From the NCBI GenBank assembly GCA_004762155.1, contig SIHP01000014.1, forward strand, positions 62,001-126,000: a DNA stretch of 64,000 bases, given 5' to 3'. Both the position numbers and the translations under genes were made by a program. Shown here piece by piece: positions 39,513-48,007 of this stretch (position 1 is the first letter of the stretch; each line of letters starts with the position of its first letter). Source of the DNA: Flavobacteriaceae bacterium (lineage in GTDB: Bacteria; Bacteroidota; Bacteroidia; Flavobacteriales; Flavobacteriaceae). The notes under the pieces were generated by a model. It was not told the origin of the DNA. It searched no databases and worked only from the letters and a program-made list of their open reading frames with translations.

Positions 39513-41957
39513 ATGAAGAAAATATTCTTATCCCTTATAGCTATTATAGCTACAACTTCAATAATTGCACAAAAAGCATCAGCATATAAAGCTGAAAAAG
39601 ATAAAGTTTTCGATTTAATTCACACAAAGTTAAAAGTAGATTTTAATTTTCAAGAAAAAACAATGAATGGTGAAGAGTGGGTAACTATAAAACCTCACTT
39701 TTATTCACAAAATAAATTGGTTTTAGATGCGAAAGGAATGTTGATTCATACTATAAGCTTGAATACTAAAACACTAAATTATAATTATGATGGGCAAGAG
39801 TTAATTATAGATTTGGATAAAAAGTATACCAAAGACGAAAAATTTACACTTCATATAAAATATACAGCACAACCAGAAAAAGTAAAACAAAAAGGAAGTG
39901 CAGCAATAACAGATGCAAAAGGATTATACTTTATAAATCCGACAGGAATTGATGAAAATAAACCAACACAAATTTGGACACAAGGAGAAACCGAAGCAAG
40001 TAGTTGTTGGTTTCCTACGATAGATTCACCAAATCAAAAAACATCACAAGAAATTTATATAACTGTTCCACAAAAATTTGTAACACTATCTAACGGAAAA
40101 TTAGAAAAACAAACAAAAAATACCAACGGAACACGAACTGACTATTGGAATTTTACACCAAAACATGCTCCTTATTTGTTTTTTATGGGAATTGGTGAAT
40201 ATGAAATCATAAAAGACAACTATAAAAATATTCCTGTTGATTATTATGTAGAAAAAAAATACGCTCCATACGCTAAGCAAATTTTTGGTAAAACTCCAGA
40301 AATGTTAGCGTTTTTCTCAAAAATAACAGGAATTGAATATCCTTGGAATAAATATGCTCAAATTGTTGGTAGAGATTATGTTAGCGGAGCTATGGAAAAT
40401 ACTACAGCGGTTATTCATGGAGAAAATGCATATCAGGTTCCTGGTGAATTAATAGACGATAATATTCAAGAAAATACAATTGCTCACGAAGCTTTTCATC
40501 ATTGGTTTGGAGATTTGGTAACTGCTGAAAGTTGGAGTAATTTAACGGTAAACGAAAGTTTTGCCAATTATAGCGAGTATTTATGGAGAGAATATAAATA
40601 CGGAACCGATAATGCAGATGCGCATATGTTGGAAGATATAACAGCATACAAAGAAGGGAAAAATTACGATAAACATTTAGTCCGTTTTTTTTATGATGAT
40701 AAAGAAGATATGTTTGATGCAGTTAGTTATAATAAAGGAGGGAAGATCTTACATATGTTGCGTAACTATTTAGGAAAAGAAGCTTTTTATGCAGGTTTAA
40801 ATAACTATTTAACCAATAATAAATACAGTACAGGAGAAGCACATCAATTGCGTTTGGCTTTCGAAGAAGTGAGTGGAAAGGATTTGAATCCCTTTTTTAA
40901 TCAATGGTATTTTAATAGCGGACATCCAAAATTAGATGTTTCTTACGATTATAATGAATTAAGAAAAACAGTAACTGTAAACATTTATCAAACGCAAGAT
41001 AACGAGTTTACTTTTCCTTTAGCTATTGATGTTTTTGAAGGAACAACTGCAACACGACAAAATGTTTTTGTAAATGGGAAAGATGCTTCTTTTACGTTTC
41101 CATATACAAAGCAGCCAAAATTAATACAGATAAATGCAGATGGAGTTTTATTATGTGACATCAACGAAAATAAAGTTTTAAGTGATTATATTTTTCAATT
41201 AAAAAATGCTAAATACTATGGACATAAAAGAGAAGCGTTATTAGAAGTTGCTAAAAAACAAGACGATAAAAATGCATTTGATGCTATTGCTAATGCAATG
41301 AATGACTCGTTTTATAAAATTAGAATATTAGCTTTAGAAAATATAAATCTAATTAATAAGAACAGTAAAAAACGAGCTATAGAAAACATCAAAAAAATAG
41401 CAAATAACGATTCTAAAACATTGGTGCAAGCAACAGCAATAGAAACTTTAGGTAAATTAACGGATCCAGAGTATAAACCAATTTTTGAAAAAGCATTGCA
41501 AAGTCCTTCGTACTCAGTAATGGGTAAAGCTTTGGTGGCAATGTACTATATTGATAAACCTTTGGCAATAACAAAATCTAAAGAACTACCTAAAGAAGTA
41601 AAAGAAATTATAGCTACTCCGTTAACACGAATTTATCTTGAAGAAAAAGATGAAACAGAATTAACTTTTATAGCAGGTAATGTAATGTCTGGAATGTTTT
41701 TAAGTGCCGATAAAAAAGTACAAACTTTGTATAAAAAAGCTTATGAAAAAATAGCGAAAAGTAATAATACGGAGGCTATTATAAATTTAACAGAGGATAT
41801 TGTAGTAAAGGGAAATCAATATAAGCAATATAGTTTTGATCAAGTTGGTGTAAATCTATTACGACAAATGATACAAAAGCAGAAAACAGCGAATAAGTCA
41901 AACAAAGATAAAAACATAGAAATTATTAAAACTGCAATGGCAAAGTTGTTACAGTAA
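39513..41957 (+). CDS. M1-family zinc aminopeptidase, exported
   Basis: 814 residues with signal peptide. The substrate-recognition motif GAMEN (residues 292-296) and the zinc site HEAFHHWFGD (His325, Glu326, His329) with the downstream glutamate in 'NLTVNESFANY' are intact. Domains: N-terminal beta-sandwich, catalytic thermolysin-like domain, a small beta domain, and a C-terminal HEAT-like helical part. It removes N-terminal residues from peptides in the periplasm. Stands alone between terminator and a small membrane-protein gene. Confidence 0.93.
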   Translation: MKKIFLSLIAIIATTSIIAQKASAYKAEKDKVFDLIHTKLKVDFNFQEKTMNGEEWVTIKPHFYSQNKLVLDAKGMLIHTISLNTKTLNYNYDGQELIIDLDKKYTKDEKFTLHIKYTAQPEKVKQKGSAAITDAKGLYFINPTGIDENKPTQIWTQGETEASSCWFPTIDSPNQKTSQEIYITVPQKFVTLSNGKLEKQTKNTNGTRTDYWNFTPKHAPYLFFMGIGEYEIIKDNYKNIPVDYYVEKKYAPYAKQIFGKTPEMLAFFSKITGIEYPWNKYAQIVGRDYVSGAMENTTAVIHGENAYQVPGELIDDNIQENTIAHEAFHHWFGDLVTAESWSNLTVNESFANYSEYLWREYKYGTDNADAHMLEDITAYKEGKNYDKHLVRFFYDDKEDMFDAVSYNKGGKILHMLRNYLGKEAFYAGLNNYLTNNKYSTGEAHQLRLAFEEVSGKDLNPFFNQWYFNSGHPKLDVSYDYNELRKTVTVNIYQTQDNEFTFPLAIDVFEGTTATRQNVFVNGKDASFTFPYTKQPKLIQINADGVLLCDINENKVLSDYIFQLKNAKYYGHKREALLEVAKKQDDKNAFDAIANAMNDSFYKIRILALENINLINKNSKKRAIENIKKIANNDSKTLVQATAIETLGKLTDPEYKPIFEKALQSPSYSVMGKALVAMYYIDKPLAITKSKELPKEVKEIIATPLTRIYLEEKDETELTFIAGNVMSGMFLSADKKVQTLYKKAYEKIAKSNNTEAIINLTEDIVVKGNQYKQYSFDQVGVNLLRQMIQKQKTANKSNKDKNIEIIKTAMAKLLQ

Positions 41958-42004
41958 ACTAATATTTTATATAACTTTAGATTAAAAGTTTCCATATTAT
42001 TAAT

Positions 42005-42439
42005 ATGAAATTAAGACAAATAACCAAGCTAAATATTTTTTTAGGTTGGTTTTTACTATTAGCGATACTAATTACCCAAGTTGTAATAATAAATTGGGCT
42101 TTTACTATAGGAAGAATGGCTTCTTTTATAGCTTTGTTAACTGGAATATTATTTTTACCTTTTCTATTGGTTTCTATAATAAGTGTTTTAAAAAGATCTC
42201 GCCATAATAATAGTATTAAAAAAGGGATTAGAATAGCAATATTTTTTCAGGTATTATTACCAATACTATTACCTTTTTTCTTTGATAAAGAATTAAAATA
42301 TTTTAGCGTATTAGGTGTTTCTTTTGGCATTATTAACTGGTACTTTAGAAAGAAACATGAAATACAATTATTAATACTTAATTTGACGGGGTTTTGCCTT
42401 TGGCTATGTATATCTTTATTAGGAATATTAAATATATGA
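42005..42439 (+). CDS. Small membrane protein of unknown family (four helices)
   Basis: 144 residues with four predicted membrane segments (about residues 13-30, 38-60, 75-108 and 122-142) joined by short basic loops (KRSRHNNS, RKKHEI). No conserved catalytic residues seen. It is followed 42 bp later by the broken RDD gene, itself a small membrane protein. Confidence 0.6.
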   Translation: MKLRQITKLNIFLGWFLLLAILITQVVIINWAFTIGRMASFIALLTGILFLPFLLVSIISVLKRSRHNNSIKKGIRIAIFFQVLLPILLPFFFDKELKYFSVLGVSFGIINWYFRKKHEIQLLILNLTGFCLWLCISLLGILNI

Positions 42440-42481
42440 TTAAAGAAAATAATATAATTTTAACAATAGAAAAAGAAACCA

Positions 42482-42964
42482 ATGATAGAAGATAAATTAC
42501 AAAAAACAGCGTTAATAACTCATCCAAATATAAGAAAGAGAATTATTGCAGGTCTATTTGATTATACAATTATTTTTCTTTTAACTTTTATATTTATACT
42601 TACTTTTGGAGAACCAAATAATGAAGGCGGTTATACTGTTGAAGGATTTCCAGCACTTTTACCAATGTTATTTTGGGGAGTTATGACAATAGGAGTAGAG
42701 CAATGGTTTGGAACTACATTTGGAAATTATTTAGTTGGATTAAAGCCAGTATCACTATTAAATATTTCTGAGAGTTCAATTTTTAATAAAATAAATAAAT
42801 AATTAACTTTCACACAATCTTTAAAAAGACATTTGTTAGATCCAATAGATATGTTTTTCTTTGGCTTAATAGGAATACTAATCATTAAAAATACAGGGAA
42901 AAATCAAAGATTAGGTGATCTTTGGGCACAAACAACTGTTGTAAAAATTGAAACTGAAAAATAA
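42482..42964 (+). pseudogene. RDD-family membrane protein split by an in-frame stop
   Basis: Residues 1-106 (from ATG 42482) carry the RDD start: 'IRKRIIAGLFDYTIIFLL…' with the Arg-Asp/Asp pair region (GLFDY) and 'TFGNYLVGLKPVSL'. A TAA at 42800-42802 ends this frame, but the same frame continues after the stop without a break to TAA 42962-42964 and encodes the rest of the family: 'FTQSLKRHLLDPIDMFFFG' and 'KNQRLGDLWAQTTVV'. The stop lies in an AAAT-repeat stretch (AATAAAATAAATAAATAA), which could have mutated by slippage. TAA, so not selenocysteine. A sequencing error is possible. Confidence 0.75.
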
Positions 42965-42985
42965 AATTGCTTTAAAAATAAAGAA

Positions 42986-43594
42986 ATGTACAAATTTTGG
43001 AAATTAAAAGACTCAAAAGTAAATAAACTAATTTTAATAAAAGATAAATGTATTTTCAAGGGAAACCCAAAAGAGAATGAATTAGTTAGGTTAACAAAAG
43101 AAACAGATGATGTTTCTTTTGTTAATGAACTTTTTAGTATTCCATATTCTTATATAAGAACAATAGAAAATCAGAAAAAGAACAAACAAATTAAAATATT
43201 TTATGGCAATGATTCTGAAGATGAATTGATTTTTAGCGATTTAAATGTTAAAAATGAGGTGTTTGATTATATAAAAACTGATATTTCAGGATTTCAATAT
43301 TCAAAAGAACTTCCAAGTGTTTTAAAATATGCAAAAGCTCAATTTTTTGCATTATTATTTGTTACTGGAATTTTTATTTGGGCATTATATTTAGCGAATC
43401 AAATTGAAAATGGAGTAGTATATGAAATTGTTGGAGGAAGACCAGGATTATCTGGAATTGTTTTAATAATAGCAGGTTTAGGTGTGCTAAAAGTTATATT
43501 AGGTTATTTATGTTTACTAAGTATAATTATTTTTGTTTTAATTAAGAAATTAAAATCAAGAACCGAGTTTGAAATTTTGAAAAGGAGAACATAA
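42986..43594 (+). CDS. Hypothetical two-helix membrane protein
   Basis: 202 residues. A ~105-residue N-terminal cytoplasmic part (charged, with a beta-rich pattern that could be PH-like: 'NKLILIKDKCIFKG', 'YSYIRTIENQ') precedes two or three membrane segments (~113-131, 146-190). The family is not recognised. It follows the broken RDD gene by 21 bp and precedes a Crp/Fnr-type regulator. Confidence 0.6.
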   Translation: MYKFWKLKDSKVNKLILIKDKCIFKGNPKENELVRLTKETDDVSFVNELFSIPYSYIRTIENQKKNKQIKIFYGNDSEDELIFSDLNVKNEVFDYIKTDISGFQYSKELPSVLKYAKAQFFALLFVTGIFIWALYLANQIENGVVYEIVGGRPGLSGIVLIIAGLGVLKVILGYLCLLSIIIFVLIKKLKSRTEFEILKRRT

Positions 43595-43629
43595 CTAATT
43601 TATTTATAATAAACATTTGGTATCTGTTA

Positions 43630-44214
43630 ATGAGTATTGAAAAATCAATTATATCAGAAATATTTAAAGACATTTCTTTTACATTAGAAGAAGTGAATAC
43701 TATTCAAGAATCGTTTGAAAAAGTAAATTTAAAAAAAGGAGAAATACTCTTAAAGTCAAACGAAACAGTATTTGATCAATACTATGTTTACAGTGGCTGT
43801 TTACGAACTTTTTTTATAGATTCATTTGGTAAAGAACATACTTTACAATTTGCCATAAACGATTGGTGGATTAGTGATTATACAGCATTTTTTACAACAA
43901 CAAAGTCAATATTAAATATTGAAGTTATTCAAGATGCGACGTTATATAAAATTTCCAAAAAAAGTTTAGAAAACTTATATGCTAAAATACCAGAGTTAGA
44001 AACGTTTTATAGAAAAAAAATGGAAAAAGCTTTTGCTAGTTTTCAAAAAAGAATATTGGCTAGTTTAGCACAATCTGCAAAAGAGCGCTATGTATTTTTT
44101 ATAAATACATATCCTAATATAGAACAAAGTGTAAAGAATTATCATATAGCGTCTTATTTAGGAATCACTACAGAAAGCTTAAGCAGAATTAGAAAAGAAT
44201 TAACATCTAAATAA
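43630..44214 (+). CDS. Crp/Fnr-family transcriptional regulator
   Basis: 194 residues. N-terminal cyclic-nucleotide-binding-like beta roll ('KKGEILLKSNETVFDQYYVYSGCLRTFF'-type region, ~34-62) and C-terminal winged helix ending 'HIASYLGITTESLSRIRKEL', the recognition helix. No four-cysteine cluster of the FNR kind, so it is of the common flavobacterial Crp/Fnr subgroup with unknown effector. The divergence of targets is unknown; the DJ-1-like lipoprotein gene downstream (74 bp) is a possible target. Confidence 0.9.
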   Translation: MSIEKSIISEIFKDISFTLEEVNTIQESFEKVNLKKGEILLKSNETVFDQYYVYSGCLRTFFIDSFGKEHTLQFAINDWWISDYTAFFTTTKSILNIEVIQDATLYKISKKSLENLYAKIPELETFYRKKMEKAFASFQKRILASLAQSAKERYVFFINTYPNIEQSVKNYHIASYLGITTESLSRIRKELTSK

Positions 44215-44288
44215 GTTTCTTACCATACATCAATTTTTAAGAGTTCTTTTCATTATAATTTTGTTTACTGATACTAAATAATATTAAA

Positions 44289-45089
44289 ATGAAAAAAATA
44301 CTAACCACAGTATTCGTTATAGCTTTGTTTGCATCTTGCGGAAAAAGCAAAAAAGAAACAGCAGTTTCAGAAGAAAAAACAGCAACGAACTCTAAAAAAA
44401 ATACACCAATGAAAAAAGTACTATTTGTAGTAACAAGTCACTCAGATTTAGGAAATACAGGAGAAAAAACTGGTTTTTGGGTTGAAGAATTTGCAGCACC
44501 TTATTATTTATTAAAAGATAAAGGAATAGAAATTACTATTGCTTCTCCAAAAGGAGGACAACCACCTATTGATCCAAAAAGCAATGAGCCAGATTTTCAA
44601 ACTCCAGCAACCGTAAGATTTAATGCCGACAAAGAAACACAAGAAATTTTATCAAAGTCAGTGAAGTTAGTAACGATTAATCAAGCAGATTTTGATGCCG
44701 TATTTTTTCCAGGAGGACACGGACCTTTATGGGATTTAGCAGAAGATAAAAACTCAATAGCTTTAATTGAAGATTTTTATAAAAATAATAAACCAGTAGC
44801 AGCAGTATGCCATGCACCTGCTATTTTTAAAAATACAAAGAATACAGATGGAACTCCTTTAGTAAAAGGTAAAAAAGTAACAGGGTTTACTAATACAGAA
44901 GAAGATGCTGTTCAACTAACCTCTATTGTACCATTTTTGGTAGAAGATATGTTAAAAAATAACGGAGGAATTTATTCTAAAAAAGACGATTGGAATCCTT
45001 ATGCAGTAGAAGATGGTATGTTAATTACTGGTCAAAATCCAGCTTCATCTGAATTAGTTGCAGAAATTTTATTAAAAAAGTTAGATTAA
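44289..45089 (+). CDS. DJ-1/PfpI-family glutamine-amidotransferase-like protein with lipobox
   Basis: 266 residues. The nucleophile elbow 'VAAVCHAPAIF' holds Cys174, with the preceding 'FPGGHGPLWDL' and the end 'ITGQNPASSELVAE', as in Hsp31/DJ-1-like type-1 glutamine amidotransferase-like proteins (glyoxalase III/chaperone). Unusually, the first ATG gives a lipoprotein signal (…IALFASC, Cys17) and an Asn/Lys-rich linker; an internal ATG at 44409 would give the ordinary cytosolic form starting MKKVLFVVTSHS. Both forms are possible. Confidence 0.85.
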   Translation: MKKILTTVFVIALFASCGKSKKETAVSEEKTATNSKKNTPMKKVLFVVTSHSDLGNTGEKTGFWVEEFAAPYYLLKDKGIEITIASPKGGQPPIDPKSNEPDFQTPATVRFNADKETQEILSKSVKLVTINQADFDAVFFPGGHGPLWDLAEDKNSIALIEDFYKNNKPVAAVCHAPAIFKNTKNTDGTPLVKGKKVTGFTNTEEDAVQLTSIVPFLVEDMLKNNGGIYSKKDDWNPYAVEDGMLITGQNPASSELVAEILLKKLD

Positions 45090-45112
45090 AATAACAATAA
45101 CTCATTTTTAAG

Positions 45113-45147
45113 AGAGACTTGAATATTAATTCAAGTCTCTTTTTTTT
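45113..45147 (+). terminator. Intrinsic terminator
   Basis: Perfect 12-bp stem AGAGACTTGAAT (45113-45124) / ATTCAAGTCTCT (45129-45140), loop ATTA, followed by seven T. Ends the DJ-1-like gene. Confidence 0.9.
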
Positions 45148-45333
45148 ATTTAAATTTTAAAATTTTTCGCATTGAAAAAAATAATTAATAAATAAGATAA
45201 AACTTTAAAAAAAAACAAATTGAATTAGTTTAAAATGTAATTTTGTAACGATAAATGTGGTTAATTTAAAAGGCTTACTTTATATTAATGAATATTAACT
45301 ACAACTAAAATTTAATTTCTTAATATTTATAAA

Positions 45334-46140
45334 ATGATGAACAGAATAGAACATGTAGAAAACGAAATTTCTGAATTAAGAGAACAATTACAAAAACATA
45401 AACTGTACACGAATTTAAAAAATGTGTCAGATATAAGAACCTTTATGGAAAACCATGTATTTGCTGTATGGGATTTTATGTCGCTTTTAAAATATCTTCA
45501 ATTAAAATTAACAAATGTTTCAATTCCTTGGATTCCTGCTAAAAATCCTGTTTTAGCAAGGTTTATAAATGAAATTGTTCACGGAGAAGAAAGTGATATT
45601 AATGAGTTAGGAGAACCTAAAAGTCATTTTGAAATGTATTTGGAAGCCATGCATCAAATAACAGCAAATACGAATGAAATTGATAATTTTGTTAAATTAA
45701 TAACATCAGGGCAGGCTGTTAATTATGCTTTAAATGAAATTCATATAGATGAAAGAGTAGCCGATTTTGTTAAGTTTTCTTTTTCTGTTATTGAAGCTAA
45801 TAAAACTCACTTAGTAGCTTCTGCATTTACATTTGGTAGAGAAGATGTTATACCAGATATGTTTATTGAAATTTTAAAGAATGCAGATGCAGAAAATAAG
45901 CAATTTAATAAATTGGTATATTATTTAGAACGTCATATTGAACTTGATGGAGATGAACATGGACCATTATCTCTTCAAATGATTTCAGAATTATGTGGTA
46001 CAGATGATGTTAAATGGGAGGAAACATTAATAATAGCAAAACAATCATTATTAAAAAGAATATCTCTTTGGGATGCAATAAATGATGTGTTAGAAAAAGA
46101 GAAATTGTTGAAGAACAATGAAGCAGTAAAAAATCATTAA
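45334..46140 (+). CDS. DUF3050 domain-containing protein
   Basis: 268 residues, soluble. The block '[20 protein letters not shown]' and '[25 protein letters not shown]' plus '[17 protein letters not shown]' are DUF3050 signatures; the conserved His, Glu and Asp residues suggest a heme-oxygenase-like helical bundle with a di-metal site (inference from residue pattern). Function unknown. It starts a short operon with a nucleotidyltransferase-like gene 3 bp downstream. Confidence 0.8.
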   Translation: MMNRIEHVENEISELREQLQKHKLYTNLKNVSDIRTFMENHVFAVWDFMSLLKYLQLKLTNVSIPWIPAKNPVLARFINEIVHGEESDINELGEPKSHFEMYLEAMHQITANTNEIDNFVKLITSGQAVNYALNEIHIDERVADFVKFSFSVIEANKTHLVASAFTFGREDVIPDMFIEILKNADAENKQFNKLVYYLERHIELDGDEHGPLSLQMISELCGTDDVKWEETLIIAKQSLLKRISLWDAINDVLEKEKLLKNNEAVKNH

Positions 46141-46143
46141 ATA

Positions 46144-46695
46144 ATGAATTCGAATCTAGATGATGAGTTTTTAAAAATTATTAAATCAGATATATGGATG
46201 ATTAATATTTTAAAAACTGTCAGAGATTTAAATCTTAATGATTGTTGGATTGGCGCAGGTTTTATTAGAAATAAAATTTGGGATGTAAAGCACAATAAAA
46301 CAAGAACAAATTTAAATGATATTGATGTAATTTATTTTGATAAAATAAAATATTCAAAAATATATGATGTATTATTAGAAAAGCAATTACAAGTTAGTAA
46401 TTCTACTATAAATTGGTCTGTTAAAAACCAAGCAAGAATGCATTTAAGAAATAAGCACAAACAATATGTTAATTGTGATAATGCAATTTCTTTTTGGCCA
46501 GAGACAGCTACAGCTATAGCAATACGAATAAATGACAAAAATGATATTGAATACATTGCTCCATATGGATTAGAAGACTTATTTAATTTGTTAATTGTAC
46601 CAACACCAAATTTTGATTTTAAGGTCTTTAAAAATAGAATTGAAAAGAAGCAGTGGATAAAAACCTGGAATAAACTAGTAATAAAAACAAATTGA
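46144..46695 (+). CDS. Nucleotidyltransferase-family protein (DUF925/NTP_transf_6-like)
   Basis: 183 residues. 'CWIGAGFIRNKIWD' and 'NLNDIDVIYFD' contain the GxG helix-turn and the D-x-D metal ligands of nucleotidyltransferase-fold proteins of this family; 'EYIAPYGLEDLFNLLIVPT' is the typical C-terminal block. Substrate unknown. It follows the DUF3050 gene by 3 bp. Confidence 0.82.
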   Translation: MNSNLDDEFLKIIKSDIWMINILKTVRDLNLNDCWIGAGFIRNKIWDVKHNKTRTNLNDIDVIYFDKIKYSKIYDVLLEKQLQVSNSTINWSVKNQARMHLRNKHKQYVNCDNAISFWPETATAIAIRINDKNDIEYIAPYGLEDLFNLLIVPTPNFDFKVFKNRIEKKQWIKTWNKLVIKTN

Positions 46696-46725
46696 TTTTA
46701 TAACTACTAAAAATTTAAAATTACT

Positions 46726-47154
46726 ATGGAAAACTATATAGAAACAACTGCAGAGTTAGGAAAACAATTTTATTTAGATTTTAAAGGAAAAGGAAAGTTG
46801 GTGATGTTAAATTTACTAAAGTTTTAAAAAATTGCAGACTATTCTGGGTTAAAAGATTTTGAATCAAAAAAACAAATTTCAGGTAAAGAAGCTTATCAAT
46901 TATATATAGCTAATGTTGCTCCTGAATTAGAAAAAGTAGGAAGTAAAATTTTATTTTCAGGAAATAGTAAAAACTATCTTATAGGTCCAGATTCAGAAAG
47001 TTGGGATGCTGTATTGCTAGTAGAACATCAATCTTTAGAATTTTTTTTGGAGTTCACAAAAAATGAAGAATACCTTAAATCTTTAATTCATAGAATTGCT
47101 GCTTTAGAAAATTCAAGACTTTTACCTACTTTAGAAAATAAAGGTTTATTTTAG
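46726..47154 (+). pseudogene. DUF1330-family gene interrupted by an in-frame stop
   Basis: Frame from ATG 46726 to TAG 47152-47154 encodes a DUF1330-like protein of 142 codons, but codon 34 is TAA (46825-46827): …VMLNLLKF-stop-KIADYSG… In intact homologues this position continues 'NLLKF…' into the strand, so a single A-to-T change in AAA would explain it. The rest is conserved ('GKEAYQLYIANVAPELEKVG', 'DAVLLVEHQSLEFF'). The frame after the stop has no good start codon nearby. Confidence 0.75.
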
Positions 47155-47176
47155 TTTAAGTATAAATATATAAACT

Positions 47177-47396
47177 ATGAAAAAGATATTAAGATTTAGT
47201 AATCTTTCTATTTGCTTTTAGTAATATTAATGCTCAAAAAATATATACTGTTGAGTATGAAAACCAAGCAGATTTAAAAGTATACAAAGTGGCTCATGAG
47301 AATCAGATAATATCAAACCAAGGAATATGGTTTTTTGCTGATTATGAAAATCAAGCTGGGTGGATTAACTTAACAAAAAAAGTATTACTAGAATAA
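47177..47396 (+). pseudogene. Small DUF6150-like exported protein with a frameshift in the signal peptide
   Basis: ATG 47177 starts MKKILR… but this frame ends at a TAG after 14 codons. From about 47194 the frame that stays open (to TAA 47394-47396) encodes LVIFLFAFSNINAQ (the rest of a signal peptide) and a mature part with repeats of the 'YENQADLKVYKV' / 'DYENQAGW' kind, typical of small DUF6150-like proteins. Joining the frames needs a one-base shift near 47193. Pseudogene or sequencing error. Confidence 0.65.
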
Positions 47397-47409
47397 AATA
47401 AAGTTAATA

Positions 47410-47958
47410 ATGGATTTAAAAATAGTTGAAAACGAAAACGAGTTACAAGCAATTTTAGCAATTCAAGAAGAGAATCATTTTAAAACTGTTTCATCAAATT
47501 TTTCAGAAAACAAAGGTTTTGTAACGGTTCAGCATACTTTTGAAATGTTACAGAAATTAAATGAAAAAGCACCACATATAATTGCTAAATCTAATGAAGA
47601 AGTAGCAGGATATGCTTTAGTTATGTTAGCTGAGTTTAAAGATTTAGTACCTGTTTTAATTCCAATGTTTAAAACATTTGAAAATATAAATTACAAAGGA
47701 AAGCCGCTAATTGATTCACGTTATTATGTGATGGGACAAGTATGTGTAAAAGAAGGTTTTAAACGCCAAGGTATTTTTAAAAAATTATATTTAAAACATA
47801 AGGAAGAGTATTCAAGTAAGTTTGATTATTGTGTTACAGAAGTATCTTCAAGTAATATTCCTTCTATGAAAGCACATGAAAAGGTAGGTTTTAAAACTAT
47901 TCATACTTTTAAAGATGAAACAGATGAATGGAATATTCTTCTATGGGATTGGTCTTAA
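47410..47958 (+). CDS. GNAT-family N-acetyltransferase
   Basis: 182 residues. The GNAT core is visible: 'YVMGQVCVKEGFKRQGIFKKLY' contains the acetyl-CoA-binding pattern (RQGI, a variant of Q/RxxGxG/A), then 'CVTEVSSSNIPSMKAHEKVGF', the usual motif B. Acceptor unknown. Follows the broken DUF6150-like gene by 13 bp; ends at a bidirectional hairpin. Confidence 0.85.
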   Translation: MDLKIVENENELQAILAIQEENHFKTVSSNFSENKGFVTVQHTFEMLQKLNEKAPHIIAKSNEEVAGYALVMLAEFKDLVPVLIPMFKTFENINYKGKPLIDSRYYVMGQVCVKEGFKRQGIFKKLYLKHKEEYSSKFDYCVTEVSSSNIPSMKAHEKVGFKTIHTFKDETDEWNILLWDWS

Positions 47959-47964
47959 AAAAAT

Positions 47965-47998
47965 AAAAGGTTAGTAAAATTAGTATTACTAACCTTTT
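47965..47998. terminator. Bidirectional terminator between convergent genes
   Basis: 13-bp perfect stem AAAAGGTTAGTAA (47965-47977) / TTACTAACCTTTT (47986-47998), 8-base loop, T run at the right and A run at the left. Serves the GNAT gene and hmp. Confidence 0.9.
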
Positions 47999-48007
47999 TT
48001 AATACAA

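Noticed and set aside
42800-46827. In-frame stops in RDD and DUF1330 genes as programmed recoding
   Set aside because: Both stops are TAA, not TGA, and no recoding structure is evident; mutation or sequencing error is simpler.
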